64,000 nucleotides of DNA. It comes from an uncultured Hyphomicrobiales bacterium. Its GTDB lineage: Bacteria; Pseudomonadota; Alphaproteobacteria; Rhizobiales; Beijerinckiaceae. Under the pieces are notes generated by a model. The model had not been told where the DNA came from and made no database searches. It saw nothing but the letters and a program-made list of their open reading frames with translations. The position numbers and the translations under genes are program-made. The DNA is taken from assembly GCA_903824185.1 (NCBI GenBank), contig CAIJVU010000075.1, positions 1-64,000 on the forward strand. Direction: 5' to 3'. The stretch's first letter is position 1, and each line of letters opens with the position of its first letter. Below are positions 16,738-28,694 of this stretch, piece after piece.

Positions 16738-18141
16738 TTACATATGGATGGCGCGTTTTTCGACCGCCATGGCGGCCTCCTTGACCGCTTCCGACATTGT
16801 CGGATGCGCATGGCAGGTACGGGCCAGATCTTCCGACGAGCCGCCAAATTCCATCAAGACCGCGACTTCATGGATCATGTCGCCTGCGCCCGCCGCAATG
16901 ATATGGCAGCCCAGAACACGATCCGTTGTGGCGCAGGCCAAGACCTTGGCAAATCCGTCGGTTTTGCGCATGGCGCGAGCGCGGCCATTGGCCGTGAAGT
17001 TGAATTTGCCGACTTTATAGGCAATGCCCGCAGCCTTCAGCTCTTCTTCGGTTTTGCCGACAGACGCCACTTCCGGCGCGGTATAGACGACCCCCGGAAT
17101 GACATCATAATTCACATGTCCGGCTTTACCGGCGAGCAATTCGGCCACCGCAACGCCTTCATCCTCGGCCTTGTGCGCGAGCATCGGACCGCGCACGACA
17201 TCGCCGATGGCAAAGATCCCTGCGACATTGGTCTGGAAGTGATGGTCAATGACAATGCGGCCGCGCTCCATGGCAACACCGGCTGCCTCGAGCCCCAGAC
17301 CATCGGTGTAAGGACGACGACCGGTCGCAACCAACACCACATCCGCTTTCAGCTTGACGCTGTCCCCGCCGGCAACCGGCTGATAGCTGACCGTGCCGCC
17401 GGACTTGCCGCCCTCAACAGCGGTGACCTGACTGGAGAGATGGAATTGCATGCCTTGCTTTTCCAACATGCGCTGGAAGGTCTTGGCCACATCGCCATCC
17501 ATGCCCGGCAGTATGCGATCGAGATATTCGATCACCACCACATCCGCGCCCAGACGCCGCCACACCGAACCCAATTCAAGGCCGATCACGCCCGCGCCGA
17601 TCACGATCATTTTGGCGGGCACTTTTTCCAAGGTCAGCGCGCCTGTCGAGGACACAATGACTTTTTCATCAAAGGCAATATCGACACCGGGAGGGCTTGC
17701 GACATCCGACCCCGTGGCAATGACAATGGCCTTGCTTTCCAAAACCTGCGCGCTGCCATCCTCAGCAGTGACCTTGACGCGTCCTGCCGCCTCGATGCTG
17801 CCATGCCCGACAAAGGCATCGACTTTGTTTTTCTTCAGAAGGAAGGCCACGCCCTGCACATTGGCATCGACGACCTCCTGCTTGTGACCCATCATCGCTT
17901 TCAAATCGAGTTTGGGCTTGCCGACGGAAATCCCCATCGCCGGAAAATCATGTCCGGCCTCTTCAAACAAATCGGAGGCGTGCAACAAGGCTTTTGACGG
18001 AATGCAACCGACATTCAAACAGGTGCCGCCATGGGTGGCGCGCTTTTCGACCACAGCGGTTTTCAATCCAAGCTGGGCCGCACGAATGGCGCAGACATAG
18101 CCGCCCGGGCCCGTTCCAATGACGATCAAATCATAAGTCAT
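16738..18141 (-). CDS. lpd: Dihydrolipoyl dehydrogenase (E3)
   Basis: A 467-residue flavoprotein disulfide reductase. The FAD-binding GTGPGGYV, the redox pair Cys41/Cys46 in [13 protein letters not shown], the NAD-binding [13 protein letters not shown] and the C-terminal [10 protein letters not shown] active-site histidine are all present. It reoxidises the lipoyl arm of 2-oxoglutarate dehydrogenase, and as the last gene of the suc operon it is most likely the dedicated E3 of that complex. Confidence 0.96.
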   Translation of the reverse strand: MTYDLIVIGTGPGGYVCAIRAAQLGLKTAVVEKRATHGGTCLNVGCIPSKALLHASDLFEEAGHDFPAMGISVGKPKLDLKAMMGHKQEVVDANVQGVAFLLKKNKVDAFVGHGSIEAAGRVKVTAEDGSAQVLESKAIVIATGSDVASPPGVDIAFDEKVIVSSTGALTLEKVPAKMIVIGAGVIGLELGSVWRRLGADVVVIEYLDRILPGMDGDVAKTFQRMLEKQGMQFHLSSQVTAVEGGKSGGTVSYQPVAGGDSVKLKADVVLVATGRRPYTDGLGLEAAGVAMERGRIVIDHHFQTNVAGIFAIGDVVRGPMLAHKAEDEGVAVAELLAGKAGHVNYDVIPGVVYTAPEVASVGKTEEELKAAGIAYKVGKFNFTANGRARAMRKTDGFAKVLACATTDRVLGCHIIAAGAGDMIHEVAVLMEFGGSSEDLARTCHAHPTMSEAVKEAAMAVEKRAIHM

Positions 18142-18177
18142 CGCAAAATCCTTCCTCTCTCACAGGCCAGAGCGATC

Positions 18178-18936
18178 TTAGCGCCCGCCCGTCACATCCA
18201 ACACGGCACCGGTTGCATAAGAAGCCTCTTCAGAGGCCAGCCAGCAAACGGCCCGCGCCACTTCATCCGCACTGCCTTCCCGCTTCATCGGGATTTGATC
18301 TCTGAGCTTGTTGATCCGATCCGGCACGCCGCCGCTGGCGTGAATATCGGTATCAATCAGACCGGGGCGCACCGCATTGACACGGATGCCTTCCGCTGCC
18401 ACTTCGCGGGCCAAGCCGAGTGTAAAAGTATCAATCGCACCTTTGGCGGCAGCATAATCAACATACATGCCGGGCGAGCCCAATTTGGCAGCCGCAGAGG
18501 AGAGATTGACGATCACCCCGCCTTTGCCGCCATGTTTGGTCGACATGCGCAACACCGCCTCACGCGAGGGAATGATGGTTCCGATAATATTGATGGTCAT
18601 CATGCGTTGCAGACGCGCAACACTCATTTCATCGACGCGAGCCACAACATCCACCACACCGGCATTGTTGATCAGCACGGACAACCGGCCAAGGCTGTCA
18701 GCGGCTTTGAAAATCGCCAACACATCCGCCTCGACGCCGACATCGCCTTTAACGGCAATGGCGTGGCCACCCGCCGCAGCGATCTCGGACACCAGACTGT
18801 TGGCGGCCCCTTCATCGGACACATAATTGACCACCACCGCCAAGCCACGCGACGCGAGAATGCGCGCACAGGCCCGACCGATGCCACGGCTACCGCCGGT
18901 GACAATGGCAACGGCACGAGACGGAGATGCTGTCAT
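18178..18936 (-). CDS. SDR-family oxidoreductase inside the suc operon
   Basis: A 252-residue short-chain dehydrogenase/reductase. The cofactor motif GGSRGIGRACA, the NNAG motif and the catalytic YAAAK pattern are present, with a Ser at LSSAAAKLG. It lies between sucB and lpd with 14- and 36-base gaps, so it is co-transcribed with the 2-oxoglutarate dehydrogenase genes. The same placement occurs, as far as I recall, in other Hyphomicrobiales. The substrate is unknown; sugar or ketoacyl reduction are the usual guesses. Confidence 0.85.
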   Translation of the reverse strand: MTASPSRAVAIVTGGSRGIGRACARILASRGLAVVVNYVSDEGAANSLVSEIAAAGGHAIAVKGDVGVEADVLAIFKAADSLGRLSVLINNAGVVDVVARVDEMSVARLQRMMTINIIGTIIPSREAVLRMSTKHGGKGGVIVNLSSAAAKLGSPGMYVDYAAAKGAIDTFTLGLAREVAAEGIRVNAVRPGLIDTDIHASGGVPDRINKLRDQIPMKREGSADEVARAVCWLASEEASYATGAVLDVTGGR

Positions 18937-18950
18937 GTCTAAACTCCAGA

Positions 18951-20150
18951 TTACAGATCGAGGACGAGACGGGCAGGATCCTCAAGCGCTTCCTTGACGC
19001 GCACAAGGAAGGTGACGGCTTCTTTGCCATCCACAATCCGGTGATCATAGGACAGAGCCAGATACATCATCGGACGGATCTCGATCTTGCCGCCCACCAC
19101 CATCGGACGATCTTGAATTTTATGCATGCCGAGAATACCCGACTGCGGTGCGTTCAGAATGGGCGTTGACATCAACGAGCCATAAATGCCGCCATTGGTG
19201 ATGGTGAAAGTGCCACCCTGCATCTCGTCGATTTTCAAGGAGCCGTCACGCGCGCGCTTGCCGAAATCGGCAATGGTGCGTTCAACACCCGAGATCGACA
19301 ATTGATCGGCATCGCGGACCACCGGCACCACAAGGCCTTTGTCGGTGCCGACCGCAATCCCGATATGATAGTAATTTTTATAGACCAGATCGGTGCCGTC
19401 GATTTCGGCATTCACGGCGGGCAGATCTTTCAAGGCCTGCACACAGGCTTTGACAAAGAAGCCCATGAAGCCAAGCTTGTTGCCATGCTTCTTTTCAAAC
19501 ACATCTTTGTAGCGATTGCGCAAAGCCATGACTTCCGTCATGTCCACCTCGTTGAAGGTGGTGAGCATGGCGGCCGTGTTTTGGGCTTCCTTCAAACGGC
19601 GCGCAATGGTCTGGCGCAGCTTGGTCATTTTAACACGCTCTTCGCGGCTGGCATCGTCCGCAGGCGAGGGCGCGCGCACAGGGGCTGGCGCTGCCGCGGC
19701 AGGACCGGCGGCAATGGCTGCGAGCATATCGCCTTTGGTGACGCGTCCGTCTTTGCCGGAGGCTGCAACGGCTGCCGGATTGACACCGCTTTCCGCGGCC
19801 AAACGATTGACGGCAGGGCCATGACCGGTCGAAGCAACGGGGGCTGGCGCGGGGGCTGGTGCTGCCGCCTTGGCAGGCGCAGCAGCAGGCGCTGCAGAGG
19901 CTGTCGCTGTGCCACCGGCGGCAATATTGCCCAGCAAGGCACCGACGCCCACGGTGTCACCGTCATGCGCGACAATCTCGCTCAACACACCCGCTGCGGG
20001 GGCATTGACTTCAAGCGTGACTTTGTCGGTTTCGAGTTCGAGTAAGGGCTCGTCCGCTTTCACGGCATCACCGACTTTTTTGAACCATTTACCGATTGTT
20101 GCTTCTGAAACCGACTCACCGAGGGTCGGAACGCGAATTTCTGTTGCCAT
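18951..20150 (-). CDS. sucB: 2-Oxoglutarate dehydrogenase E2 (dihydrolipoamide succinyltransferase)
   Basis: A 399-residue E2 with one lipoyl domain (Lys43 in ETDKVTLEV), an Ala/Pro-rich linker, a peripheral subunit-binding domain near 108-145 and the acyltransferase domain ending in [13 protein letters not shown], whose His (about 370) is catalytic. It transfers the succinyl group to CoA in the TCA cycle. It follows sucA by 57 bases, and a single lipoyl domain is the normal number for SucB. Confidence 0.96.
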   Translation of the reverse strand: MATEIRVPTLGESVSEATIGKWFKKVGDAVKADEPLLELETDKVTLEVNAPAAGVLSEIVAHDGDTVGVGALLGNIAAGGTATASAAPAAAPAKAAAPAPAPAPVASTGHGPAVNRLAAESGVNPAAVAASGKDGRVTKGDMLAAIAAGPAAAAPAPVRAPSPADDASREERVKMTKLRQTIARRLKEAQNTAAMLTTFNEVDMTEVMALRNRYKDVFEKKHGNKLGFMGFFVKACVQALKDLPAVNAEIDGTDLVYKNYYHIGIAVGTDKGLVVPVVRDADQLSISGVERTIADFGKRARDGSLKIDEMQGGTFTITNGGIYGSLMSTPILNAPQSGILGMHKIQDRPMVVGGKIEIRPMMYLALSYDHRIVDGKEAVTFLVRVKEALEDPARLVLDL

Positions 20151-20207
20151 GATGGTTTCTTCCGGATCGAGTTGACAATGAGAACGGCAAGCCCTGCCGT
20201 CCTGAGA

Positions 20208-23183
20208 TTAGACGGCGAAGGCTTCGTCGAGGAAGGCCTGCAATTGTGCGAGATGGCGCGACATCAGGCCTGTGGCGGTTGCCGCAGAGGCCGGACGCCC
20301 GCAATAGCGCGCGCGCTTCACCTTGCTGCCTGCATGCGAGAGCACCCATTCCAGATAGGGTTCGACAAAGGTCCATGACCCCATATTTTTGGGCTCTTCC
20401 TGACACCAGACAATGTCGGCATTTCCGAAGCGTGACAGCTCTGTCACCAAGGCCTTGACCGGGAACGGATAGAGCTGTTCGACGCGCAACAGATAGACAT
20501 CATCGATGCCACGCTTTTCGCGCTCTTCATACAGATCATAATAGACCTTGCCGGAGCACAAAACCACACGCCGGATTTTATTGTCCTTGGCAAGTTTGAT
20601 TTTTTCACCCTTCAGGAATTGTGCATCATCCCACAAGATCCGGTGGAAGGTCGATCCACCCGCCATCTCGTCCAGACGCGACACGGCGCGCTTGTGACGC
20701 AACAAGGATTTGGGTGTCATCAGGATCAGCGGTTTGCGGAATTCACGCTTCAACTGACGGCGGAGAATGTGGAAATAATTGGACGGTGTCGTGCAATTGG
20801 CCACCTGCATATTATCTTCCGCGCACATTTGCAGGAAGCGTTCGAGACGCGCTGACGAATGTTCGGGGCCCTGCCCTTCATAGCCATGCGGCAACAAACA
20901 AACGAGGCCCGACATGCGCAGCCATTTGCGTTCACCCGATGAGATGAACTGATCAAAGACCACCTGCGCCCCGTTGGCGAAATCACCGAACTGGCCTTCC
21001 CACAAAGTCAAAGCATTGGGCTCTGACAGAGAGTAGCCATATTCGAAGCCCAGAACGGCCTCTTCCGACAACATGGAATTGATGACTTCATATTTGGCCT
21101 GATGACCGGGGCGGATATGATTGAGCGGTTTGAACCGCGCTTCATTTTCCTGATCGGTCAAAACCGAATGGCGTTGCGAGAAAGTGCCGCGCTCGCAATC
21201 CTGACCGGACAAGCGCACGCGATGCCCTTCCAGCAACAAGGAGCCGAACGCCAAAGCTTCAGCGGTGGCCCAATCAATGCCTTCACCGGTTTCGATCGCC
21301 TTGCGCCGGTTATCCAGAAAACGCTGGATCGTGCGATGCAATTTAAACTCGGCGGGATAATCGGTCAGTTTCAAACCGATGTCTTTCAACTGGTCCAAAG
21401 CGACCGCTGTCTGGCCACGGCGGGCATCGTCCTGACTGTCTGAAGCGGATTTCAAACCGGCCCAACGACCGTCAAGCCAATCGGCTTTGTTGGGCTTGTA
21501 GGTTTGACCGGCCTCATGCTCGGTTTCGAGCTTGGCGCGCCAGTCCGCTTTCATGCTTTCGACTTCGTCGGATGTCACCACCTGTTCGGCAATCAGACGC
21601 TCGGCATAGAGTTCAAGCGTCGACTTGTGCGCGCGGATGATTTTATACATCAAAGGCTGCGTGAAGGACGGCTCGTCGCCTTCATTGTGACCGAAGCGGC
21701 GATAGCAGAACATATCAATCACAACGGGCTTATGGAACCGTTGACGGAATTCCGTGGCGACTTTCGCCGCAAACACCACCGATTCCGGATCATCGCCGTT
21801 GCAATGGAAAATCGGCGCCTCGATCATCTTCGCCACATCGGAAGGATAGGGCGAGGAGCGCGAATAGCGCGGATAGGTGGTGAAGCCGATCTGGTTATTG
21901 ATGATGAAGTGGATAGAGCCGCCGGTGCGATGGCCTTTCAAGCCCGACAGACCCAGACATTCCGCCACTACGCCCTGACCCGCAAAGGCGGCATCGCCAT
22001 GGATCAGCAAAGGCATGACGGTGGTGCGTTCGCCTTGGTCTTGATGCTGGTCCTGCTTGGCGCGCACTTTCCCCAATACCACCGGATCCACAATTTCAAG
22101 ATGCGAGGGATTGGCTGTCAGAGACAGATGCACGGTATTGCCGTCAAACACGCGGTCCGATGAAGCACCCAGATGATATTTCACATCGCCCGATCCCTCG
22201 ACATCCTCGGGCGCATAAGAGCCGCCTTTGAATTCATGGAAGATGGCGCGATGCGGTTTGCCCATCACCTGTGACAACACATTCAAGCGGCCACGATGCG
22301 CCATGCCCAGAACAATCTCGTTGACGCCCAAGGCACCACCGCGCTTGATGATCTGTTCGAGCGCCGGCACCATGGATTCACCGCCGTCCAGACCGAAACG
22401 CTTGGTGCCGGTATATTTGACATCGATGAATTTTTCGAAGCCTTCGGCCTCTACCAATTTATTCAAAATGGCCTTGCGGCCCTCTTTGGTGAAAGCGACT
22501 TCTTTGTCCTGTCCTTCGATGCGCTCCTGTATCCACGCCTTTTCGGCAGGATTGGAAATATGCATGAATTCCCAGCCCAGCGTCGAGCAATAGGTCCGCT
22601 GCAAGATGCTCTGCATCTGGCGGATGGTGGCATATTCAAGACCCAAAACATGATCGATGAAAATCTGGCGATCCCAATCCGCTTCGGTGAAGCCAAAAGC
22701 TGCAGGATGCAATTCGGACGCATCTTTGGGAGGGCCGATATTGAGCGGATCAAGCTGCGCATACAAATGGCCGCGCATGCGATAGGCGCGGATCATCATC
22801 AAAGCGCGCACGCTGTCGCGCGTGGCTTGCTGGATATCGGCATTGGACACCGCAGCACCCTTGGCTGCCCCTTTGGCGTCGGCCTTGCCTTTGAGTTTGT
22901 CGGCGACGATTTTTTCAACCGCGCCCCAATTGCCATCAAGAGCCGAGATCAATTCGCCATTGGCGGCAATCGGCCAGTTCTTGCGTTGCCAAGACGCGCC
23001 TTCGGCACTTTTCTTGACGGCCTGCGCATCATCATTCAAGGCGCCGAAAAAGGTCTGCCATTCGGCATCCACCGAATGGGGGTCTGCCTGATAACGAGCA
23101 TAGAGATCTTCAATATACGCGGCATTCGCGCCATACAGAAACGACGTCTGCAAAAAGCTTTCGTTCTGGTCCTGTCGAGCCAT
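20208..23183 (-). CDS. sucA: 2-Oxoglutarate dehydrogenase E1
   Basis: About 991 residues from the ATG at 23183, chosen because MARQDQNESFLQTSFLYGAN is the usual N-terminus; an in-frame start at 23207 adds eight residues. The thiamine diphosphate site is seen in GMAHRGRLNVLSQ and HGDAAFAGQGVVAE, and the C-terminal part in GHEGQGPEHSSARLER form (here GYEGQGPEHSSARLER). It decarboxylates 2-oxoglutarate and succinylates the lipoyl arm of SucB. Hairpin-forming GC stretches lie between it and sucD. Confidence 0.97.
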   Translation of the reverse strand: MARQDQNESFLQTSFLYGANAAYIEDLYARYQADPHSVDAEWQTFFGALNDDAQAVKKSAEGASWQRKNWPIAANGELISALDGNWGAVEKIVADKLKGKADAKGAAKGAAVSNADIQQATRDSVRALMMIRAYRMRGHLYAQLDPLNIGPPKDASELHPAAFGFTEADWDRQIFIDHVLGLEYATIRQMQSILQRTYCSTLGWEFMHISNPAEKAWIQERIEGQDKEVAFTKEGRKAILNKLVEAEGFEKFIDVKYTGTKRFGLDGGESMVPALEQIIKRGGALGVNEIVLGMAHRGRLNVLSQVMGKPHRAIFHEFKGGSYAPEDVEGSGDVKYHLGASSDRVFDGNTVHLSLTANPSHLEIVDPVVLGKVRAKQDQHQDQGERTTVMPLLIHGDAAFAGQGVVAECLGLSGLKGHRTGGSIHFIINNQIGFTTYPRYSRSSPYPSDVAKMIEAPIFHCNGDDPESVVFAAKVATEFRQRFHKPVVIDMFCYRRFGHNEGDEPSFTQPLMYKIIRAHKSTLELYAERLIAEQVVTSDEVESMKADWRAKLETEHEAGQTYKPNKADWLDGRWAGLKSASDSQDDARRGQTAVALDQLKDIGLKLTDYPAEFKLHRTIQRFLDNRRKAIETGEGIDWATAEALAFGSLLLEGHRVRLSGQDCERGTFSQRHSVLTDQENEARFKPLNHIRPGHQAKYEVINSMLSEEAVLGFEYGYSLSEPNALTLWEGQFGDFANGAQVVFDQFISSGERKWLRMSGLVCLLPHGYEGQGPEHSSARLERFLQMCAEDNMQVANCTTPSNYFHILRRQLKREFRKPLILMTPKSLLRHKRAVSRLDEMAGGSTFHRILWDDAQFLKGEKIKLAKDNKIRRVVLCSGKVYYDLYEEREKRGIDDVYLLRVEQLYPFPVKALVTELSRFGNADIVWCQEEPKNMGSWTFVEPYLEWVLSHAGSKVKRARYCGRPASAATATGLMSRHLAQLQAFLDEAFAV

Positions 23184-23230
23184 GGCGTTTATCCCTCTCT
23201 TTTTCAACGCATCATCAACAATGAAAAACC

Positions 23231-23266
23231 GGATCCCTCAGGCGGGATCCCGTGCGCCCCCCGATT
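23231..23266 (-). other. Intercistronic hairpins between sucD and sucA
   Basis: GGATCCC and GGGATCC form one stem around TCAGGC, and CCCCGA/TCGGGG forms a second just beside it, in the 142-base gap between sucD and sucA. No T-run follows, so they more likely affect mRNA processing or stability than terminate transcription. Confidence 0.4.
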
Positions 23267-23325
23267 GTCATCGGGGAGCTTTAAGGCAAAATGGTGGAAG
23301 CTGTGTGGTTAAACCGCAAAACGGC

Positions 23326-24213
23326 TTATTTGCCCTTCAACAGATCAACCAGCGTATGACCCAAACGCGCGGGCGATGGTGACACGCGGATGCCCGCAGC
23401 CTCCATAGCGGCAATCTTGTCTTCCGCGCCGCCTTTGCCGCCCGAGATAATCGCACCGGCATGACCCATGCGACGACCGGGAGGGGCCGTCCGACCGGCG
23501 ATAAATCCAACCACGGGCTTTTTGCGACCGCGCTTGGCTTCATCGGCCAAGAATTGCGCAGCGTCTTCTTCCGCCGAACCGCCGATTTCACCGATCATGA
23601 TGATGGAGGCTGTCTTGGGGTCTGCCAAAAACATTTCCAAAATGTCGATGAATTCGGTGCCTTTCACCGGATCGCCGCCGATGCCGACCGCGGTGGTCTG
23701 GCCGAGACCTTCCATCGTGGTCTGGAACACGGCCTCATAGGTCAAGGTGCCCGAACGCGACACGATCCCGACATTGCCGGGCTTGAAAATATTGCCGGGC
23801 ATGATGCCGATCTTGCATTCACCCGCCGTCATGACGCCCGGGCAGTTGGGTCCGATCAGGCGTGATTTGGAGCCTTCGAGCGAACGCTTCACGCGCACCA
23901 TGTCGAGCACCGGAATGCCTTCGGTGATGCAGACGATCAACGGAATTTCCGCGTCAATCGCTTCGCAAATCGCATCCGCCGCACCGGGTGGCGGCACATA
24001 GATCACCGATGCATCGGCACCGGTTTTCGACTTGGCTTCGGCGACCGTATCAAAGACCGGCAAACCGATATGGGTTGTGCCGCCTTTGCCGGGCGAGGTG
24101 CCACCCACCATGCGGGTGCCATAGGCCAAAGCCTGTTCGGAATGGAAGGTCCCATTCTTGCCGGTGAAGCCCTGACAGATCACTTTCGTGTCTTTATTGA
24201 TGAGAACGGACAT
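23326..24213 (-). CDS. sucD: Succinyl-CoA synthetase alpha subunit
   Basis: A 295-residue alpha subunit. The CoA-binding N-terminus ([19 protein letters not shown]) and the phosphorylated active-site histidine in [18 protein letters not shown] are present. With SucC it makes ATP or GTP from succinyl-CoA. Its ATG overlaps the sucC stop by one base (TAATG), giving tight coupling of the two subunits. Confidence 0.97.
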   Translation of the reverse strand: MSVLINKDTKVICQGFTGKNGTFHSEQALAYGTRMVGGTSPGKGGTTHIGLPVFDTVAEAKSKTGADASVIYVPPPGAADAICEAIDAEIPLIVCITEGIPVLDMVRVKRSLEGSKSRLIGPNCPGVMTAGECKIGIMPGNIFKPGNVGIVSRSGTLTYEAVFQTTMEGLGQTTAVGIGGDPVKGTEFIDILEMFLADPKTASIIMIGEIGGSAEEDAAQFLADEAKRGRKKPVVGFIAGRTAPPGRRMGHAGAIISGGKGGAEDKIAAMEAAGIRVSPSPARLGHTLVDLLKGK

Positions 24214-25421
24214 TAGTGTGCTCCCCCTGCGGCCTTCACGGCTTTCACGATTTTCTGAGCGGCGTCATCAAGATCATCGGCAGGGATGACATTGAGACCA
24301 GACTTGGCAATGATGTCTTTGCCAAGCTCGACATTGGTGCCTTCAAGACGCACCACCAAGGGGACTTGCAAGCCCACTTCCCGCACAGCGGCAATCACGC
24401 CTTCGGCAATAACATCGCATTTCATGATGCCGCCGAAAATATTGACCAAAATCCCTTTGACCTTGGGATCAGCGGTGATGATCTTAAAGGCCGCTGTTAC
24501 CTTTTCACGGGTTGCGCCGCCGCCGACATCGAGGAAGTTGGCGGGGGCTTCACCGTAAAGCTTGATGATGTCCATGGTTGCCATGGCAAGACCCGCACCG
24601 TTGACCATGCAGCCGATCGTGCCATCGAGCGCGATATAGTTGAGGTCATAATGGGAGGCTTCGATTTCTTTGGCGTCTTCTTCGGTCTCGTCGCGCAAAG
24701 CGGCGATTTCCGGATGACGATACAGGGAATTGGAGTCAAACCCGATCTTCGCATCGAGGCAACGCAATTTGCCGTCTTTGGTCACGATCAGAGGATTGAT
24801 TTCCAGCATCGCCATGTCTTTGGACACGAAGGCGGTATAAAGCTTGTTGGCGATATCAGCCGCCTGCTTGGCGAGATCACCCGTCAGGCCCAAAGCCCGT
24901 GCCAATGTGCGCCCATGATGGGGCATGACACCCGTGGCCGGATCAATCGAGAAAGTGACAATTTTTTCCGGCGTGTCATGGGCAACCGTTTCGATGTCCA
25001 TGCCGCCTTCGGTGGATGCCACGAAAGCCACGCGCGAGGTGACGCGATCAACCAGCAAAGAGAGATAGAATTCTTTTTCAATGGCCGAGCCGTCTTCCAC
25101 ATAAAGACGATTGACCTGCTTACCGGCTTCACCGGTCTGGATGGTGACCAGCGTATGGCCGAGCATTTCGGCTGCATATTGCTTCACTTCATCCACGGAT
25201 TTGGCAAGGCGCACACCGCCCTTTTCACCAGCTGCTGCTTCTTTGAATTTGCCTTTGCCGCGCCCGCCCGCATGGATTTGGGCTTTCACAACCCAAACCG
25301 GACCCGGCAGTTTCGCGCCGGCGACAGCCGCTTCATTGGCATTGAGGATCGGAAAACCCTCCGGCACCGGAACACCAAATTCCCGTAATACGGCTTTGGC
25401 CTGATATTCATGAATATTCAT
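24213..25421 (-). CDS. sucC: Succinyl-CoA synthetase beta subunit
   Basis: About 402 residues from the ATG at 25421 ([20 protein letters not shown]), the canonical N-terminus; a start at 25451 would add ten unconserved residues. The ATP-grasp domain shows [15 protein letters not shown], and the C-terminal domain shows [18 protein letters not shown] and [10 protein letters not shown]. It binds the nucleotide and succinate. It lies 65 bases downstream of mdh. Confidence 0.97.
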   Translation of the reverse strand: MNIHEYQAKAVLREFGVPVPEGFPILNANEAAVAGAKLPGPVWVVKAQIHAGGRGKGKFKEAAAGEKGGVRLAKSVDEVKQYAAEMLGHTLVTIQTGEAGKQVNRLYVEDGSAIEKEFYLSLLVDRVTSRVAFVASTEGGMDIETVAHDTPEKIVTFSIDPATGVMPHHGRTLARALGLTGDLAKQAADIANKLYTAFVSKDMAMLEINPLIVTKDGKLRCLDAKIGFDSNSLYRHPEIAALRDETEEDAKEIEASHYDLNYIALDGTIGCMVNGAGLAMATMDIIKLYGEAPANFLDVGGGATREKVTAAFKIITADPKVKGILVNIFGGIMKCDVIAEGVIAAVREVGLQVPLVVRLEGTNVELGKDIIAKSGLNVIPADDLDDAAQKIVKAVKAAGGAH

Positions 25422-25486
25422 TATGAGCTCCGCTCGTCTGGGGCGAGGCAAGCGGTGGCGACATCACGTCCCCACCGCCTTTATCC

Positions 25487-26461
<975 letters not shown>

Positions 26462-26534
26462 TTACACGTCTAATGAAGAGACAAATTCTTTTTTGCTAAC
26501 GGCCGGATTTTGCCGGACTTTTGTCGCCTAACCC

Positions 26535-26545
26535 GTCACTGTGAC
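26535..26545. promoter_or_regulatory. Palindrome in the mdh operon promoter region
   Basis: GTCAC-T-GTGAC is an 11-base perfect palindrome about 90 bases upstream of the mdh start, in the spacer between mdh and the TetR-type gene. It could be an operator of that TetR regulator or of another factor. The remaining spacer (26450-26744) shows no gene. Confidence 0.3.
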
Positions 26546-26744
26546 AGGATCAAGTCAAGCTAAAGACTAACCCCGCCTTTGTCCTTTGACAGAAATCTAG
26601 GACAAGACGGTCTCAGGCCATCATTTATGATGTAAATTCAAGAGGTTAATATTTCGGAAACCCGCTGGGGCCAAATGGGGGCCTTGATCGGAGAGCAAAA
26701 AAAAGAAGTTATAAATTACAAATTTTGTATATTGTAACAAAATG

Positions 26745-27365
26745 CTAGCGGCTCGGTGCCGCCTTCAAAGCCACAATAATCGACCGTGCGGCCAGAGCGT
26801 GGCGGGATTCCATGGCCTTGGCAGGGATCATCCGGTCCTGTCCGATGGCTTGCGGGTGCAAAAACCGATAGCCAAGATCATAAACGAGACCAAGCGCCGC
26901 CTCCCGACTGCGGGTCTGGAAGGTCTGGGTCGCCATTCCATTTTCGAGAATTTGCTCCAGCAACTGGCCGATGCGGGTGCGGTGCTGGCGGATCACAGTC
27001 CTGTTTTTGGCATAAGCATCGATCAACAGGCTGTAGAGTTCGGGATCCGCGTCAATGTGGCTGCGATGCTGGCGCATCAGATCGAGCAGCAAGCGTTCGA
27101 GCTTGTCATCGGCTGGATCCGGCGAGTCGACCACCGCCGACAAGCGCGCCTCCACCTCGCGCAGCCAATGGGCGGTGAGGGCATCGCACAAGGCCAGTTT
27201 GGAGGCAAAATAGCGATAGACATTCGCATGTGTCATGCCCGCTTCTTCCGCGACAGAGACCACCGTCAACCGTTTGGCCCCGAAGCGTTTAATCTGCTCA
27301 CGCGCAATATCGAGGATCCGGCGATCCTGCCTTATGTGATCGTGGCGGGGATTGGGTGAAGGCAT
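26745..27365 (-). CDS. TetR/AcrR-family transcriptional regulator
   Basis: A 206-residue regulator with the N-terminal TetR helix-turn-helix (about residues 18-60; LTVVSVAEEAGMTHANVYRYF) and an all-helical ligand domain. Its ligand is not predictable. It is transcribed in the same direction as mdh but separated from it by 379 - 84 or about 295 bases, so it is probably its own unit. Adjacent to zapE, whose gene ends 51 bases upstream of its start. Confidence 0.88.
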   Translation of the reverse strand: MPSPNPRHDHIRQDRRILDIAREQIKRFGAKRLTVVSVAEEAGMTHANVYRYFASKLALCDALTAHWLREVEARLSAVVDSPDPADDKLERLLLDLMRQHRSHIDADPELYSLLIDAYAKNRTVIRQHRTRIGQLLEQILENGMATQTFQTRSREAALGLVYDLGYRFLHPQAIGQDRMIPAKAMESRHALAARSIIVALKAAPSR

Positions 27366-27415
27366 GTCATTCTCTTTGCGTGAATCGATCCGTCACCGTA
27401 TTTCGAAATAACCCA

Positions 27416-28582
27416 TCAAGCCTCGATCACACCCGTCAGGTTGCCGCTGGTGGGCCGCACCATGCCATGGGCATGCGCCATATACTCTTCCGACCGCATT
27501 TCAATCAGACGCGACACGGTACGGTCAAATTCAAAGGCCTCGCGGCCCTGCTCCGCTTGATAGAGCTCATGCGGCTGGCTTTCGGCCGAGGCAATCAGTT
27601 TCACATGATTATCATACAACATATCGATCAGGGTAATAAACCGCTTCGCCTCATTGCGCCGCTCAAGCCCCATCATGGGGATGTTTTCAATGATCACGGT
27701 ATGGAATTTTTTGGCAATCGCCAGATAATCGGACGCGCCCAGTGGTTTTTCACACAGATCAGCAAAGTGAAAACGGGCCACGCCCGCCACGGCCTGCGGC
27801 ACCGGCACAGGGTGGCCCAGAACCGTCAATGTCATGGGCTTGGGGACTTGCCCGCCACCCAAACGCGCAAAGGCCTCATCCACCGAACGGGCAGCCTCCG
27901 CATTGGCGGGCACATGATAGACCGGCAAACCGCCCAATTTCTCCATGCGGAAATCCGTGCGCGCATCGAGCTCCATGACCGTCATGCGGGACATCAGCAA
28001 ATCAATAAAGGGCAAAAACAACGCGCGATTCAGCCCGCCTTCATAAAGACGATCAGGCACAACATTGGATGTTGCGACAACCACCACGCCCTGATCAAAC
28101 AAAACGGTAAACAACCGCCCGAGGATCATGGCATCCGCAATATCGGTGACGGTGAATTCATCAAAACAAATCAGACGGGATTCCTCGGCCAAGGCAGTCG
28201 CCACGGGTGGAATCGGATCTGTGTCCTTGACCGATCCTTGTTTGACGCTTTGGCGGAATTCGTGAATGCGTTTATGCACATCGGCCATGAAGCTATGGAA
28301 ATGCACCCGTCGTTTCGAGGTTGACTGCACCGAGTCAAAAAACAAATCCATCAGCATGGTTTTGCCGCGTCCGACAAAACCCCAGATATAGGCGCCTTTG
28401 GGCGGCTCGGGGCGGCTCTTGTGAAACAGCCAGCCCAAGGCGCTGCCTTTGCTGGCGATGCCGCGTTGATTGAGGGTCACCGCCAGCTCATCCAGATGAT
28501 CGACAATCAACAATTGCGCCGGATCCCGCTCAATCGCACCCGACGCAACCAGACTCTCATAATTGTGGCGAATAAATTTCAA
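27416..28582 (-). CDS. zapE: AFG1/ZapE-family ATPase
   Basis: A 388-residue AAA-type ATPase with Walker A GFVGRGKT at residues 68-75 and the Walker B region LICFDEFTVTDIADAM. ZapE associates with the cell division ring in enterobacteria, and its eukaryotic relative AFG1/LACE1 works in mitochondrial protein quality control. Its position upstream of mdh and the TCA operon is a recurring alphaproteobacterial arrangement. Full length. Confidence 0.92.
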   Translation of the reverse strand: MKFIRHNYESLVASGAIERDPAQLLIVDHLDELAVTLNQRGIASKGSALGWLFHKSRPEPPKGAYIWGFVGRGKTMLMDLFFDSVQSTSKRRVHFHSFMADVHKRIHEFRQSVKQGSVKDTDPIPPVATALAEESRLICFDEFTVTDIADAMILGRLFTVLFDQGVVVVATSNVVPDRLYEGGLNRALFLPFIDLLMSRMTVMELDARTDFRMEKLGGLPVYHVPANAEAARSVDEAFARLGGGQVPKPMTLTVLGHPVPVPQAVAGVARFHFADLCEKPLGASDYLAIAKKFHTVIIENIPMMGLERRNEAKRFITLIDMLYDNHVKLIASAESQPHELYQAEQGREAFEFDRTVSRLIEMRSEEYMAHAHGMVRPTSGNLTGVIEA

Positions 28583-28694
28583 CGGTCTGACAATCCCGCT
28601 CAGGCTACGCTAAGACACTTCTTCTCGTTACTCAGACATGGCCCAAACAGCAAGAGAGCCACGCCTGTTTGTCCGTCTTTTTTGGAAAGACCCC

